NCBI GenBank assembly: GCA_030248225.1
Contig: JASANE010012231.1
Coordinates: forward strand, 124,001-188,000
Source: Trileptium ribeirensis
Taxonomy: Eukaryota; Nematoda; Enoplea; Enoplida; Thoracostomopsidae
DNA length: 64,000 nt
Direction of reading: 5' to 3'
Below are positions 34,285-47,180 of the stretch, one piece after another. The notes beneath the pieces were generated by a model. It made no database searches and was not told where the DNA came from. It saw only the letters and a program-made list of their open reading frames with translations. The position numbers and the translations under genes were made by a program. Every line of letters starts with the position of its first letter. The first letter of the stretch is position 1.

Positions 34285-34636
34285 CTGGCCTGTCTGCAGC
34301 CTTCGGAAAAGTGTGGTACTTTGGAGGGCCTCATGTTCATTCTCGGGCGAAAATTAAAAGTGGGGGTTAATTTTTGTTTAAAAATACTAAATATTCCCAT
34401 ATCTTCATGCAGTTTTACTACCGTGAATATATTTTCAAGCTAAAAACAATATTTTAGCATTATAAATAGTGGTAATTAATGTTTAAAACACCATTTGCAA
34501 ACAAAAAAATAAATTTTCAGACTTAAAAATTTTTTGGAATTGTGGGTTTCTGCCGAGTAGGGGCGGACATGGGGGGAATCTCACGAACATTGGGGGATTT
34601 GGAAAGTGAGGGGTCCCCCCACTGTGGACAGGCCAG
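34285..34636 (+). mobile_element. MITE family C, copy 1 (352 bp)
   Basis: Ends CTGGCCTGTCTGCAG and CTGTGGACAGGCCAG are inverted repeats. A 5-bp direct repeat CTATA flanks it (34280-34284, 34637-34641). The body shares TTTTACTACCGTG, TTTTCAAG, TTTAGCATTA.AAATAGT and GGGCGGACATGGGGG with 59240-59582. No coding capacity. Confidence 0.85.
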
Positions 34637-34819
34637 CTATATACCTATTTTATTTGTTACGTAGTTTGCTACACCTTAGAAAGCTTTTGCGTTCGAACTG
34701 TTAATTTTCTGATCTATATTGTACGAACCATGTTTTTGGCATACTTTTTTTATAGTAAAAATGATGTCAGACATAAAAGTATACTCCTGCTGTTTGGTTC
34801 CGCTATAAGATTGTTGTAT

Positions 34820-35140
34820 TGTTCTGGCCTATACATAGGATCAAAATTTCATTTGAAGGGGTTGAGCTTAATACCCCAGCTTCAACCTTAGTGGAATCTC
34901 CTGGGTTACCTGTGGGGAAAATGTACCCCAGGTCAACTGGGTATCTTATAATTGCATTTTATATATTGTGTTTTATTTCTTTACAGACATCATTTTTATT
35001 GTTTATGTTTTCTATTGCCATCTGAAAAAGCGTATTTCGGCAAACCGAGCTTGATTATTTTTAGGATTTTCTCAGGAATAATCGAAATATAAGCAGCAGT
35101 GTAGAGTTTTGTTATAACAGTTTGTTGTTGGGACGATTAT
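34820..35140 (+). repeat. Dispersed repeat family D, copy 2
   Basis: Diverged copy of 25380-25690; see there for shared blocks. Contains CAGGTCAACTGGGTATCTTATAATTGCATT and TTTTGTTATAACAGTTTGTTG in the same order, each quoted only in part as the shared core. Confidence 0.55.
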
Positions 35141-35695
35141 TTTTGACGTCACTCCAAAACACATTGGGTAGCTAGGATGTTGAACTGAGCGAAGCCCAAA
35201 TTTACCTGTCGATCATGATTTGGATGAAGTGCGGTAATCCTAAGCAAATCTTGAAAATCCTGGGACCTCTCTTCCTTTCCCTCGTCAATGGAGAGGACAG
35301 TTCAGAAGCCCTGTCGAAGTCACATCAAAATTCCTGCAATTTCTAATCTTCTGTTCTGTGCCAAATGTCGGTTGTGCCAACGGTTTCTGCTTGATTAAAT
35401 TGCTCAAAAGCTATTTAGTGAAATAAGAGAGGTGGTATGTGCTTTGGCACCTAAGTTCTTCTAAAATAAAGTTTTTTTTAAACTTGAACAACAAACAGTC
35501 CACAATTCTTTTTACACATTTTAGTGGTAAACTATTTCTTACACTATACCTGTTTATTTTGCGTCATCGTTTCTGCTTTTGGATGCCGAAGTTAAGATTC
35601 ACACTGATTTTAAATTGGAACCGTAACATTATGTACATAAGCTTTATTACGATTAAATTTATTTCAAGAATTGTTGCATTTATTTTTTCTTTTAG
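35140..35695 (+). other. Distal intron 7
   Basis: AT-rich intron; the 94-codon frame 35439-35723 is mostly intronic and overlaps the start of E8 in another frame. The acceptor is TTTTTTCTTTTAG. Confidence 0.5.
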
Positions 35696-35877
35696 CGTTC
35701 CCGAATTGAAATATCTTCTGTAACGTGGGCACTTCCTCAACTGAGCAATGTGGTCGCGTTATGTCAACAACGAATCCCCTTTTTACTATTGGCGGAAGAA
35801 TTAAATCGTGTGGAAGTACAAACACAATCGATACGTACTGAATCAAAAGCCAATGCTTACTTTCTCAGAGTAATAAG
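35696..35877 (+). CDS. MED14: MED14 exon E8
   Basis: Reads RSRIEISSVTWALPQLSNVV, ALCQQRIPFLLLAEELNRVE, then SKANAYFLRVI and a split Arg. It matches the strongly conserved family segment ..IPELAHVVAMCDEKIPFMNLAQTL.. up to the strand LVLKILALPQPG. It starts in phase 0 and ends in phase 2 at TAATAAG|GTATAT. Confidence 0.93.
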
Positions 35878-36730
35878 GTATATACCAAATTTTATTACTA
35901 TCTGCCAAAAAAATTATTTTGTGTGGTATGAGATAAACGCAGCTCGGAACCATCTTCTGGCCCCGTCATTGCTGGCCTGTCACAACAAAAAGTGGATCAC
36001 CTTGCTTTTGTGGTAGTTTGATGTAAGCTTTTTATTGTTGTAGTATGTAAAATCAAGGTACATTATAAATTCAAAAAGCTCACTGACAAAATCCTCATCC
36101 AGTCCTGTTCAAACGTAAACGTTGATTTATCAGGGCTAGTTTTACAGTCAACATTGGAAAACTTTTAAACTAGTGGAACTATCATCTCTGATGACGTTCC
36201 TCAATTTTTCACTTTATCAAATCATCGTTGATATGCATTGTTTGTCGCGTACGGTGGTCGGGCGCTTGAAATGATATTTCATATTCTTCAAATTGGTATA
36301 TGAATCTCTAGTATGTCGATAATAAAATACCTATAACGTAACGTTGAGTTCCTCTTAAGAAAATTGAACAAAGACCAAACAAACGAATACGTAGTACTCA
36401 TTTCGAGCATGTTTAACATTAAACTATATCAATCCAGCAGCTATAGACATTGATAGAGTTATTTGTGTTTCAATAAATCAGGAGTGTCTTTATGGAATTG
36501 ATATTTACATGGAATTATAAAAAACTATGGTTGAGTAAGAATGTAGTGAAAGTTCAAAAAACAATTAAAGCTGGAAAATACGAGTAAGTTTCTGCTACAA
36601 TAAGTTTGACCCAGTGATGAGAAAACTTGAATCATATTGCTGGCAAAAAATAAATTGAAAAATCGCACATTTATTGATAACAGCATTATATTTTTGGAAC
36701 GATAATCTATTCATGCAATATATATTTTAG
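35878..36730 (+). other. Intron 8
   Basis: AT-rich; includes a third decayed copy of the intron 2 duplication (about 36170-36300). The stretch at 36482-36580 has AG and GT borders but is not an exon; see the rejected list. Confidence 0.55.
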
Positions 36731-36936
36731 GATAGCTTCTGTTCCCGGCTGCCCAAAGGATATAATGGATTTATTTTGGTCCAACGTAGAATCGTGTATA
36801 ATCCGCATTTCCCAAGGACCCCAAATTCTGTGGTCTGTCGAAATTATACTGGCCGATGCACCACTGCCTATATCTGGATCAAACTGGACAAAGGAGCGCA
36901 AAGTCTTATCCTACCGATTATCGATTGATACATTAG
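36731..36936 (+). CDS. MED14: MED14 exon E9
   Basis: The first base completes Arg; the exon then reads IASVPGCPKDIMDLFWSNVE, SCIIRISQGPQILWSVEII, LADAPLPIS.., RKVLSYRLSIDTL. Joined to E8, LRVIRIASVPG fits LVLKILALPQPG, and the rest follows WDDLMRRVLSIS..IWVVEFVF.STPLP..RRTVYLTYE. The donor is GTCAGT at 36937, phase 1; the open frame runs on to 36986, but only this donor gives the right phase and length for E10. Confidence 0.9.
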
Positions 36937-37492
36937 GTCAGTTTGGCAGTCTTACTATGACATCGATTCTTATTGGAAACATAAGGTAACAGAACTAATG
37001 GCGGACAATACATTGGTATATCCAATTGTGTCATAATATGATGTAGCTCACACCCTTTTAGTAAACCGGCAATCGGTCATAGCTTGTCAGGTTTTGGCAC
37101 TTCTTTAAATATAGTTAAACATAGTGTGTAGGAATGAGCCTAATGTGAAAGGAAAAAGTTCGATTACTTGCATGTAGCAATATAAGTTTTGAGTAAGTAA
37201 TACATGTTTCTATAGTGATACAAAAGCTGTTTATACTTATTTCGAGCTAACCTTGCTTTTGATATTAATTATTTAAACACTGTTGGCAGTAAAGCTTAGT
37301 TACAGCAAGGATTTAATGAAAATGGGATATTTGCAAGGGAACCAAAACTTTTTGGTAGCAAATTATTAAAGGTGGACGTCTTGCTTCGTCTTATATAATA
37401 TTGAGATTTTGTACACCACCGAATAGTTTCCACAATTCATACATTAATTTTGCTTTTTTTATTCCAAAATGGTGAATTGGTTTATTTTTCAG

Positions 37493-37602
37493 AGCGTATG
37501 TGTGACGAATTTTTAAACCAAATAAGCCATTATGCGCACATGTACAAACCAATGAAGGACTTTTCGTCTGTATATCGCAAACGAGCCCATAAATTCATAA
37601 CA
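37493..37602 (+). CDS. MED14: MED14 exon E10
   Basis: Two bases complete a Glu codon (G|AG); the exon reads RMCDEFLNQISHYAHMYKPM, KDFSSVYRKRAHKFIT. It corresponds to the helical TVEDLLNDWSKIVYLYTLVYDF segment and the basic turn after it. The acceptor is TTTATTTTTCAG and the donor ATAACA|GTAAGT, phase 0. It is short and not visible as a long open frame; it was found by following the protein from E9. Confidence 0.88.
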
Positions 37603-38479
37603 GTAAGTAGCTACATTGTTTTATAATGGCACATGATACTGTGAGTAATTATTGTGCTAGTATTCTTTTCTGATTGGTCCATATTCTTACGTTTCTTTTT
37701 GTGTTTGCGACTCTTTTTCAATATTGAATAGCGAAGCAAGCGGTGTTACCTGTAATGCCGTTAACGTTCCTCTCATGGATAAATAAATGATTATTACAGA
37801 GCATCTTTATGTCAAAGAAGCAGTTTTAGAGCTAAACGTATACTTCTGAAAAGTATCACTTTAAAATTTCACCATTGTGGTTACCCAATTAAACGAGTTA
37901 TATACATTTGTTTTAAACTTTCAATGGTTATATACGTGGATTGCTATTTGTTGACTGCGGTTGATTTAGTTAGTTTAAAATTAATATTTCATTTTTTCAT
38001 AGTCTCATAATAATTGTTCCATTTTTCGGTTTTATTATATCTGGAACGCTACGTTGTAATCATTGTATCTAGAAAGCTACGCTATAATCATTGCTTTCCA
38101 GACTGTTCAAAATGTGAAACAGTTGTCTTTATGTCGTATGCGTTCACCTTGTAAGTACTAGGGGCCTCAAGCTGTAAAATTTGTTCGTATAACCTTAACT
38201 TTTATTTAAAGTTGTGATTGCTAAATTTCAAAAGCCTCTGTGAGTTTAGGATCTGATAAAAAGGTTTTTGTGGTTTGGTGTTGAGTAATTTGCCGGAAAT
38301 CATGTTGTGCAGCATTTTCACTGTTTTGTACCGTTCTACAGTTCGGAACTGTTGGGAACTGAAACTACCTGCGGGCGATTCTCGTAGTTATCTGGAGTCC
38401 GCTAATTTATCTAAGGAACCTTAAAAACTCCGCTTTATAATTTCTAATGGATGTTTGAAATGACCATTGTTTACAACAG
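37603..38479 (+). other. Intron 10
   Basis: AT-rich intron. A small direct duplication (ATCTGGAACGCTACGTTGTA / ATCTAGAAAGCTACGCTATA) lies at 38038-38094. No coding similarity. Confidence 0.55.
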
Positions 38480-38807
38480 GTTCGCAGCAACACGTGGCAA
38501 AAGCTTGTCCTTGGATATGGGCCAAACCATGCGTATACTGTGATGATCGACTGGCGACCAACTGCTACCCCGATTTCGCATCATCAGCAACAGCAGAACA
38601 ATTCAGCAGACGGTGGACAACATTCACCTCCTACCATAACCTCACGCTATTATCTAACGTTCGGAGGCCAAGGAACACGAATCATTAATCCCCATTCGAC
38701 AATTGTTGGAACACTTACCACTCAGTTCAATTCGTCTGTCAGTCTCGCTAGGCTAACACAGTCGTTGTCTGAAACTATACAACCTATGTTATCATTAGCG
38801 GGTTTGA
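38480..38807 (+). CDS. MED14: MED14 exon E11
   Basis: Reads VRSNTWQKLVLGYGPNHAYT, VMIDWRPTATPISHHQQQQ, then SRYYLTFGGQGTRIINPHST, and LARLTQSLSETIQPMLSLAGL. LGYGP followed by a W-containing strand, LTF-GG and a Gln/Leu-rich helix ending in LHETYNPL is the hallmark core of MED14. A His/Gln/Asn-rich insertion of about 25 residues splits the strand pair, unlike insect and vertebrate proteins as I recall them. The acceptor ACAACAG|G gives phase 0 entry; the donor GTTTGA|GTAAGT gives phase 1. Confidence 0.94.
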
Positions 38808-39403
38808 GTAAGTTTCAAGATTATGTTTCGAGCAATGGAGATATAATTAAATTTCTATCGAGATATTGTATTGTTTGACAATAGCTTATGTCCATGGAGT
38901 GGTAAATTTTTTTGCATTTCAGCTGTCCCAACTAGCAGTAGGACCTAACTTAATGCGACACAATGTTGTGCAACTTATTTGCTGTTTATCTTTTCGGTAA
39001 CTATTGTTTTTGCTGTATTAAAAATATCTTTCAAAATTTTTGGATAACATGGGCTTCGAGCAGTGCTGCTGAAGAAACATATAAAATACTCGGAGGTGTT
39101 TGCAGCATTCGCTAAATGTAATTGTTTGAAATAAGTGGAATTACTTCTGTACCTTCCAGGAATATATTTTATCGTTCAGAATCGTTTACTTCGGAAAGTC
39201 GTTTTGCCCGCATCACTGTAGTCATAATACAGCACTTACTGTTTGTGCAACGCGTGAATTTTGACAAAGCAAAATTATCTCAGGTTATTGTTTCGCAATG
39301 ATGTAAATTATTTATGTAAATAATAATAGAAATTTAATCGGTACGTAACAAAAATACTAGGTTATTTATTTCCTTTTATTGCATTGTAGCGATAATGTTT
39401 CAG
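38808..39403 (+). other. Intron 11
   Basis: AT-rich intron with two possible acceptors at its end: TTGTAG (39389) and GTTTCAG (39403). Only the second keeps the frame between E11 and E12. Confidence 0.6.
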
Positions 39404-39666
39404 GCGTTCGACCGTTTCTTCTGACACCAGAACGAACGTCCAACCAACAGCAGTTTGAGCACCGAATGCAGCAATCATTTTCGATAATTCCAGCTGATCC
39501 GCCAGAAACATTCCGACTTATATTTCGCGAAACGTTTTGCATTGAAATACAGTGTATGCCCGACGGCAAAGTCGCATTGATTGACGTCGGCGCAGCCATG
39601 CATGTGTCTAAAGCCGTAGCTGGTACGACCGCAACATCGTATTTCATGCCATTATACGGGTTTAAA
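39404..39666 (+). CDS. MED14: MED14 exon E12
   Basis: Joined to E11 it gives AGLSVRPFLLTPERTSNQQQ, then FSIIPADPPETFRLIFRETF, CIEIQCMPDGKVALIDVGAA and FMPLYGFK. It aligns with the family's ..LPVLPFLGIPRP.., CLIRLTYQAVYCLELRF.., VSIRDGA and EEFTPIQGLK. The start at GTTTCAG|GC was chosen by phase. It ends in phase 0 at TTTAAA|GTAAGA. Confidence 0.93.
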
Positions 39667-42600
39667 GTAAGACGCTCGCGATCATAATTTTTATTCTGTC
39701 TCATATTTTTTGTTTTGTTCCGCTCAATTGCCTGACTGGTATTATATTGTAAGAGTGTTGATTATTAAGCGCATTGTAATAATATACTTAAACGCGTGAT
39801 ATCATCAGTTAAGTACTAAGTTTTTTACTTTTGACATTGTAAACAAGTGTAACGAAGAACAATCGAGCGTAAGTTTTGATGGTAATTCAACACTCTGGAC
39901 TTTTTGGGAATTTCCGACTGTCGTTACGAAAAAACGATGAACTCTGACGCGTAATTCATTGTACCACTTAAGTCAAATGAATGTCTCAAAATACTCGAAT
40001 TAAACTCTCAGTCTGGCTTCTAGGCTCTAACACAATCACTGCCTATGCGTGTATACACAATTAACTCTACTTATTCTCAGCAAAAAAAATAAACGCGACT
40101 TCAATATGAATAATCCCTGTAAATGTACTGCGGTCCCATAAATAAACAACTCCAATTGAGATGATGAGCAAGATACGTACGTACAAAATCCACAAAGCTG
40201 ACCAATCAGTAAAATCTTTGAATACCAAAAAGAAAATATTGTTAAAATATCGCAAAAGCGAGCACATGTTCTTTAACACTCGTCACCATGCTACAACGTC
40301 TTTATCTTTACTTTTTCATACAATATCTTTATGTCGCCCAAATTTCCACGAGCCGCGTGACCGTCCACGATAATCGCCCAATCATAGAATGCCGAGATGC
40401 TACTTGCGCGAGTAACCAAATAAGCATGGATGCCTCTATGCCGTAAACCGATCGAGCTAAAGTTCAAACACCTTTAGCGAATAGAAGTAACCTGGTAATA
40501 CCACCACAAATCCACACCAAAATATAAGACTGACTTTCGATAACCGCAGAAGTAATCACTAGAGGACATCCAACCAACGAACAAAACTCTAAACTTTCGC
40601 GCAATAACTAACGAATAAGACTGACGAACAACTGAAGTGAGGCTAAGCAATAACTGTCTATCTCTCTGACGATTCAAAAAGAAAGGCCTCGAGCAGAATG
40701 ATTACTGACTTAAATACTCTAAGCTTCGACTAAGGAAAATGTTATCTCCAAGCAATTTTGAAAACCATATAAAATTTTAAAGAATTGATCGAAAAGAAGC
40801 AGAAGCTATTATTAGGAAGATGTTTTGATTTAATCCACCCTAATAGCAGCGAAAGCGTACCAGCACACATATGAACCTACAGAGTTAAATTCATACCTGA
40901 CTCAAAACAACTTGGGAGTGATATTATTTTAAACAATAACGAATAAGTTTAAAATGCCAACCCACATTAAATTCCGACCGACAACCCTCTAATCTGTTTA
41001 ACTAGCTCAACAAACTTTGGAAAATGCACAGACCTTCATTGATATAAATAGAAAAGAAACTTTAACTAAAGTAAATGCGCGTTGGTTAATAAATGTAGAT
41101 AAATACACACACATACCTTAGCGCACATAAACAATTTTCTTTGGTGAAATATCACAAAAGTGCTCACGTGAGCTAGTAAATTCTGAGAAATCATATATAT
41201 ACAGACCTAGATTTTATTATATGTATGCCATGTTACATAATATGTATCTTAAGAAAACGACAAGCTTTATACATATATGATAGGTACCACTTAATTTCAG
41301 TCAAGCATCCGACCGAATGTATAAATAGGCAAAGCCTAATAAATATGTAAGTTGGGAATCAATGCAACAAAAAATCATTTTGAACATAACCGAACTAATC
41401 GTACAACAATCACAAGGTATAATACAGAGCGTGGTTAGAATCAGTGGAGAGCCAGCTCGTGAGATAGAAACAATCAAAATATCTGTGTACCAGATACATA
41501 TGCGCAGACTTATCGTGATAATCAATCAATCAATCGAATACGAATAACAAAATATTGCATACTCCTGCCTTTGGTATGGGTAAGTATTAAGAGTGGGCCG
41601 TATTGTAAATATACATATTGCCATACAAGTGAGATAGTCACAATATATGTATATAAGAAACAACGAAATAATATGGATAAGTGCTGGCCTACTAGCGTAT
41701 TAATATTGGCAACAAACAGGTAGAATTTCTTTCAAGCAAAACATTACCAAAAGGTCTCGAGAGAAGAAATCCAATTGAATTATGATTTTTAACATTAAAC
41801 GCATGTATATTTACTGTATACATACCATACATATATAAATAAAATCATCTACACACATAGGTACATTGCTGATACATGCAGTGAATTTCAACTGAGGTAA
41901 AGCTACGATTTGCAAGCTAAAAATCCACTGACAATTAGAATTATTAGAATATGTTTGGCTATTAAATATTGGCAATTGTGGGGTAACCATTTGAATTTGC
42001 TTTACATCAGGTATATAGGTTCAATTGATTAAGTAAGAATCGAAAAAAATAGAATAGTAATATTCGTTAATCCCAAGGCAAACTTGCTTTGTACAATATA
42101 ATAAGAATGGCTGTAATAACCATCCACTGCGATACCTATGCAAAATTGAGCCATTCACAAAAGGCTAAACGATTAACTCCAATTTAAATCGCCGCGATGC
42201 ATAGCATCAAACATTTAAGAACACAATATTCCGTTTACTGCAACCACTGCGAGATAGACAAACAATAGGTGTGGTATGTGTATAAAAGATCATACATTAA
42301 TGAAAATTTAAGATCGAAAGCTAGAATGTTACTTTAAGGTTACACATATATACGTAGGAAGCATTCAATTGATAACTGGTGTACTAAGAATAGTATTGAC
42401 GCTAACAACAATTTTGTACCAATTATTAAATATATAAATACGCATCTCCGCAAATAGCCCGAGCCGAAATCACCCGGCATCATTATTAGAATATTACGGA
42501 ACCAAAATTCCGACTCCTTCCTGGTACATTCATAGTTATATAATAATGGATACTACATAACAATAAAGAATATTTAAGCAATGTCAGTGACATGTACGTG

Positions 42601-43127
42601 TTATCTCTACTTATGTTTCGGCACAAATTAATTAAAAGTTCAAATGAGCATACACTATAGACCGTTTTTTATGATCTATAATAGAGGCAATACATTTATG
42701 CACTTATGTGTAGTCCAGAAAAGTTCATTAAACTAGTAATCCTAAGAAAATCCACATTGCGAGCAATATGTTTGAGACCCTAGTTCGCAGATAACAAAAA
42801 CGTCACTACCAAGCATGCTTCCACATGCTCCTCAGTGCACAATATATATCAGCCCAACACGCCGTAGTCGTGTCATATGCGAGTACAAAATGCCGTGACG
42901 GTAATACGCGCTTGAGTAAAAAATCCTTTTTACATATACGATAAGGAAATACAGCTATACGAACGCGCCTGATACACAAAAACTGCACCGTACACACGCC
43001 TGTATGTTCGAATCTGATGTGCTCGACATAAAGCTTATTTACATTCACCACTTTTTTTCAGTACACAAGCATGAATTCCAGGTTTCATTTTTCATCCACT
43101 CCAATTCATTACAGTTTTTCGATAAGA

Positions 43128-43255
43128 CATATAGTGCGACTGTATATATATCAATTGCGTTTATACGCAATCAATAGTGTATATATCAATAGATATAGTG
43201 CGACTGTATATATATAGCAATTGCGTTTATACGCACTCAATAGTATATATCAATA
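43128..43255. repeat. Two-copy tandem repeat, about 65 bp unit
   Basis: Each unit reads GTGCGACTGTATATATAT, CAATTGCGTTTATACGCA.TCAATAGT. The second half is partly self-complementary (TGCGTTTATACGCA). Intron 12. Confidence 0.85.
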
Positions 43256-46200
43256 CTATTGTGTACCTCTGCCGATCACGTAGAACATTGCCATTTAGTA
43301 AATCTTTAACCTTACCACAATTGCAGTGTATAAGGTCCATCCGCTGGTTATTTTTTTATAGATTCACAACATTATAATGCCCACACCAGTAAGACGTCAT
43401 GCGTTCTATGTCAGGTAGATTTCGGTTTAATAAGAAATACAAATAAATGAGCGCGCTTAAATCTTAGTCATATTTACGAAATCAGGCTTCAAAAATTCTG
43501 TATGCAAAATGCCGTAAGAGGGTCTTTTAAAAGTTTAGCAACGTCCATTGGACTTCAGTTTCACAAAGTTAATCGAGAATTTTTTAGACTAAGGGTTAAA
43601 GAGACGACATACTTTCTATACATGTCTTGTCCAGAACACAAATACCACGAGCCAGTTAATAGGTAGCGTACATGAAACTTCAACATACGAATTGCCAAAA
43701 AATTGTACAATACAGAGCATGACCCATATCGAAAACAAGGCCACAGTTCCACGGTGGTGGTAAATACGAAAAATGTTGCTCAATCAATCCAGGGCAATTT
43801 GATGACACAAGCTTAAGTCTTAAGTATTGCCATCACCACTCCTATAACTATTGAACGACTAGCGATATTGAAATGAAATGAGTTGTATTGCGTGCACCCA
43901 TTACTTACATGCTGTATAATTTACAGTTTCCAAGAATGACAAAAACACAAGGATAGTTAAAAGCAATAGTAAAATCGACCAAAATACATGAATTTTTTTC
44001 TTGCCACTTATCATTTCTCGAATGGATTTGGAATAATTGTTAGTTATGCTAAGCTCAAATTCTCACTACTACCATTTTTATCTTGGGATGTGAAATAATA
44101 CTTTAAAAGAAATTCGTTTTGATGTACAGTTTTGAATCATTTACGTTTGGGAATTAAGCTTACTAGTTAATGTTTATGATCGTTCTAGCTATTATTTATG
44201 GTTTGCACTTGTAATTACGCCATAGCAATTGCGTCAACCCAAAGGTTTCTTAGAGGCATCTAGTCAATTATATCAAAATCCCAATGTAGTCGACAACGTG
44301 TTTAATTTATATAATCCGCTTACATTTACCAAATGCGGGATTTGCCAACGCTTACGCCAATTCGAATGACCATGCCTTCCACAAATAGCTATTAAATCTT
44401 AGTAGACCCGACTGCACAGCCTGAAATAGCTAGACCAATCGTACCAACTGTATAATGCCGGCCACCAACAAAGTCCGTCGTCCGGTAACGACGCCCAAGT
44501 CGTAAATTGAATCGTCCGTCTAAATCACGGTCACCGAGAAGCTCACTAAAATGCAACGGCAGTATAAATCATTAAAATCTGTGTTGAAATAAAACGCCAT
44601 ATAAGGACTTATGGTAGCTACGCGAGATAAACCTGAGATTCGTTGGAACAGCGCTTATTATATTAAAAAACATATAGCTAATATCTGAAGCCAACTATGA
44701 AAACAAACCCCTCGACATAATTACACTTGATGATTTTTCCTTAGACTGAGGACGTACCAGACAACATCGTTTACTACGTGATCAAAAGCTATAATACTAT
44801 ATGATATATTATATTAATACCCTTTGTAGAGTCAGTGTAGAACTGGCCTGGTCATACCCATATATTTGTAAGAGTTAATTTAATGGTACATCGAACACAG
44901 TCTTTATGCAGAGTAAACTTTTCCTGCGCTCACTTTCCATAAAAATTTAGGAGAGAAGAACAGTCTCAGAGATCACTTTGGCTCTAAGTGCTTTACAGGG
45001 ACGGAGCCAGATTCAATAATTGGCTTGCTAGAACGCAACCACAAACGAGCAATAGACAGACCTTTAAAATGCGTCTAAAGAATCGGCTGCAGGTGGCAAT
45101 GGCAAAAAACTTCCCGAATTTTGTAATGATGGTAGGCACCACTGTATAAACAAAATTATCGTATCTTACATTGCATCAGCGTGAATCATAGAAGTCACTA
45201 CATTTTAAGGACATACCTAGTATTAGCTTATGCGTATACATAATCTGAAAGGGCGCGTTTTCCAAAACCGAAGTTGCTGTTATCTTTGCAGTAAGCATTC
45301 AATGACCAAAATATGCTTCATGCGTCGCCGAATCAGACTTTCGACACGCCAGGATGTATAGATTCGTCTGGCTATTTAATCCTATTGAAATTGGTGATAT
45401 ACAGGAGACTTGGCTACCTGGTCAATTGCTTGACAGATGTAAAACACATGTACTAACTGGATTAATCAAAATGCATAAATAAGCAGAGTACTATATTTCA
45501 CTGCCACAAATCAAGAGCCTACAAGTCATATTGCGATCTGGCGACATTAGACTTTAGGACACTACCCCAAGTTTGAAAATTTTTATGGCTGAGTATTTCA
45601 AAATCGCATTCATTCAAATTTGCATCAATATTATTCTTGAAAGTTTGATCCTACAGACATAAACCTAACGTATTCAACGTATAAACCTAACATAAAACTG
45701 CTGTACGACCATTGGACGCGCATTGTTTAAATGTTATATCCGAAAAACGCGGTAGAGTTTTTTATTTGAAATAAAATATCTAAAGCTAACGCAATCGCTT
45801 CCATATTAAAGCGCAAAGATATTCTTTGTCCCTTCAGTTTCGTTAAAAATCTACCAAAAAAATTTTTTGCATATGTCATCTAATAAGTTTGCATTGTAAG
45901 TGAGCATAAGATAAATAGTATTGAAGCAAAGCCAATGGGTTTAGCATGATGAGGTTACGGTCAGGTATCACATGCACTAAGTAGGATGGTTGAAGTAATG
46001 ATATATGGTGGAGTTGTAGGTGAGTGCGGTCACATATTGTGATTCTAATTTCCAAAAAAGTGACTGTAAATCATGTCTACCTGTTCCTATATTGCAGAAC
46101 GTGACCACATTCAACAGACAGTATTGTGATCTGTATGTGGTCATCGGTTATAAGATTGTGAACATACTTGACAAAGCAACCACGCTGGTGTATACTCTCA

Positions 46201-47070
46201 AAGTTTGTATCATTAAACATAGTCTTTTAGCTTTTATCTTATGATGCACCGATAGGAAATCCAGCGTCACACAAAGGCAGACCATCTAGATAACAAAATT
46301 GAAGATCTGATCACTATAAGTTTATAACATATAAAAATACTTCCATAATATATCCAACTGGAACCAGTCGTAACTGATACATACCGATCTAACCACACAT
46401 TTTAAAAGATACTTTGTCATCATATAACACTTCCTACTCATTCACGTTATCATATTATTATCGATCACCACAGGGCATTGCCCATATGCTCATAGGGCGA
46501 AGTGGGGAGAGTATCTCTTCTGGTACGTCCGTTCAAACCACTCGGCCCGAAGCACTACTTCTCTTCAGACAGGTCGCATTCGGCTTTCGTTTCCTATTGA
46601 AATTACGTTAATCACCTGAAAATGTATCTAAATAATTGGTTCCGCGGGAGAAGGGGTCCCACGTCCATACAAAATCGCAGACTTGAAATTTAATTCAATC
46701 TTAGAGCTTTTGTACATTTTATCATGAGCCTACTTCTTTCTAGTCAATTTTAAAATACTAATTAATTTAGTTCACCAAATATTTGAAACTTTTGGAAGAA
46801 AGTGGGGTCTAACTTGTGATAGATACTGCCCGAGTGAATTTTATGTTTTTGAGCACTAAATTAATAACGCTGCTAGATAATATGAAACGAAACCTAGATC
46901 AAGCTTCTTATAATTTTTTCATTTTAAAATGTGAAAATTTTGCGAAATGTATTACTCGAATTTAACATAAAAAGGTGACATTCACTCATTCAGTTATAAA
47001 AGCTTTGCATCATTCTGTGAAGAATCGTTTCAAGTTACACTCTGATAAAGCCAAGAGTGCTAGATTTTAT

Positions 47071-47180
47071 TAGAAAAAAATATTTATTAGAAAATTGTGT
47101 GAAGATTAGAAACAAAATATTTATTAGAAAATTGTGTGAAGATTAGAAACAAAATATTTGTTAGAAATTTGTGTGAAGAT
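47071..47180. repeat. Three-copy tandem repeat, 37 bp unit
   Basis: TAGAAACAAAATATTTATTA then GAAAATTGTGTGAAGAT recurs at 47071, 47107 and 47144 with very few changes, so the duplication is recent. Intron 12. Confidence 0.88.

Noticed and set aside
36180..36215. CTGATGAC as a hammerhead core
   Set aside because: No GAAA at the required distance and no stems closing the three-way junction.
36482..36580. Possible extra MED14 exon (SVFMELIFTWNYKKLW..) with AG and GTAAGT borders
   Set aside because: E8 joins directly to E9 with correct phase and family sequence (LRVIRIASVPG); inserting this segment would break a conserved strand and it has no family similarity.
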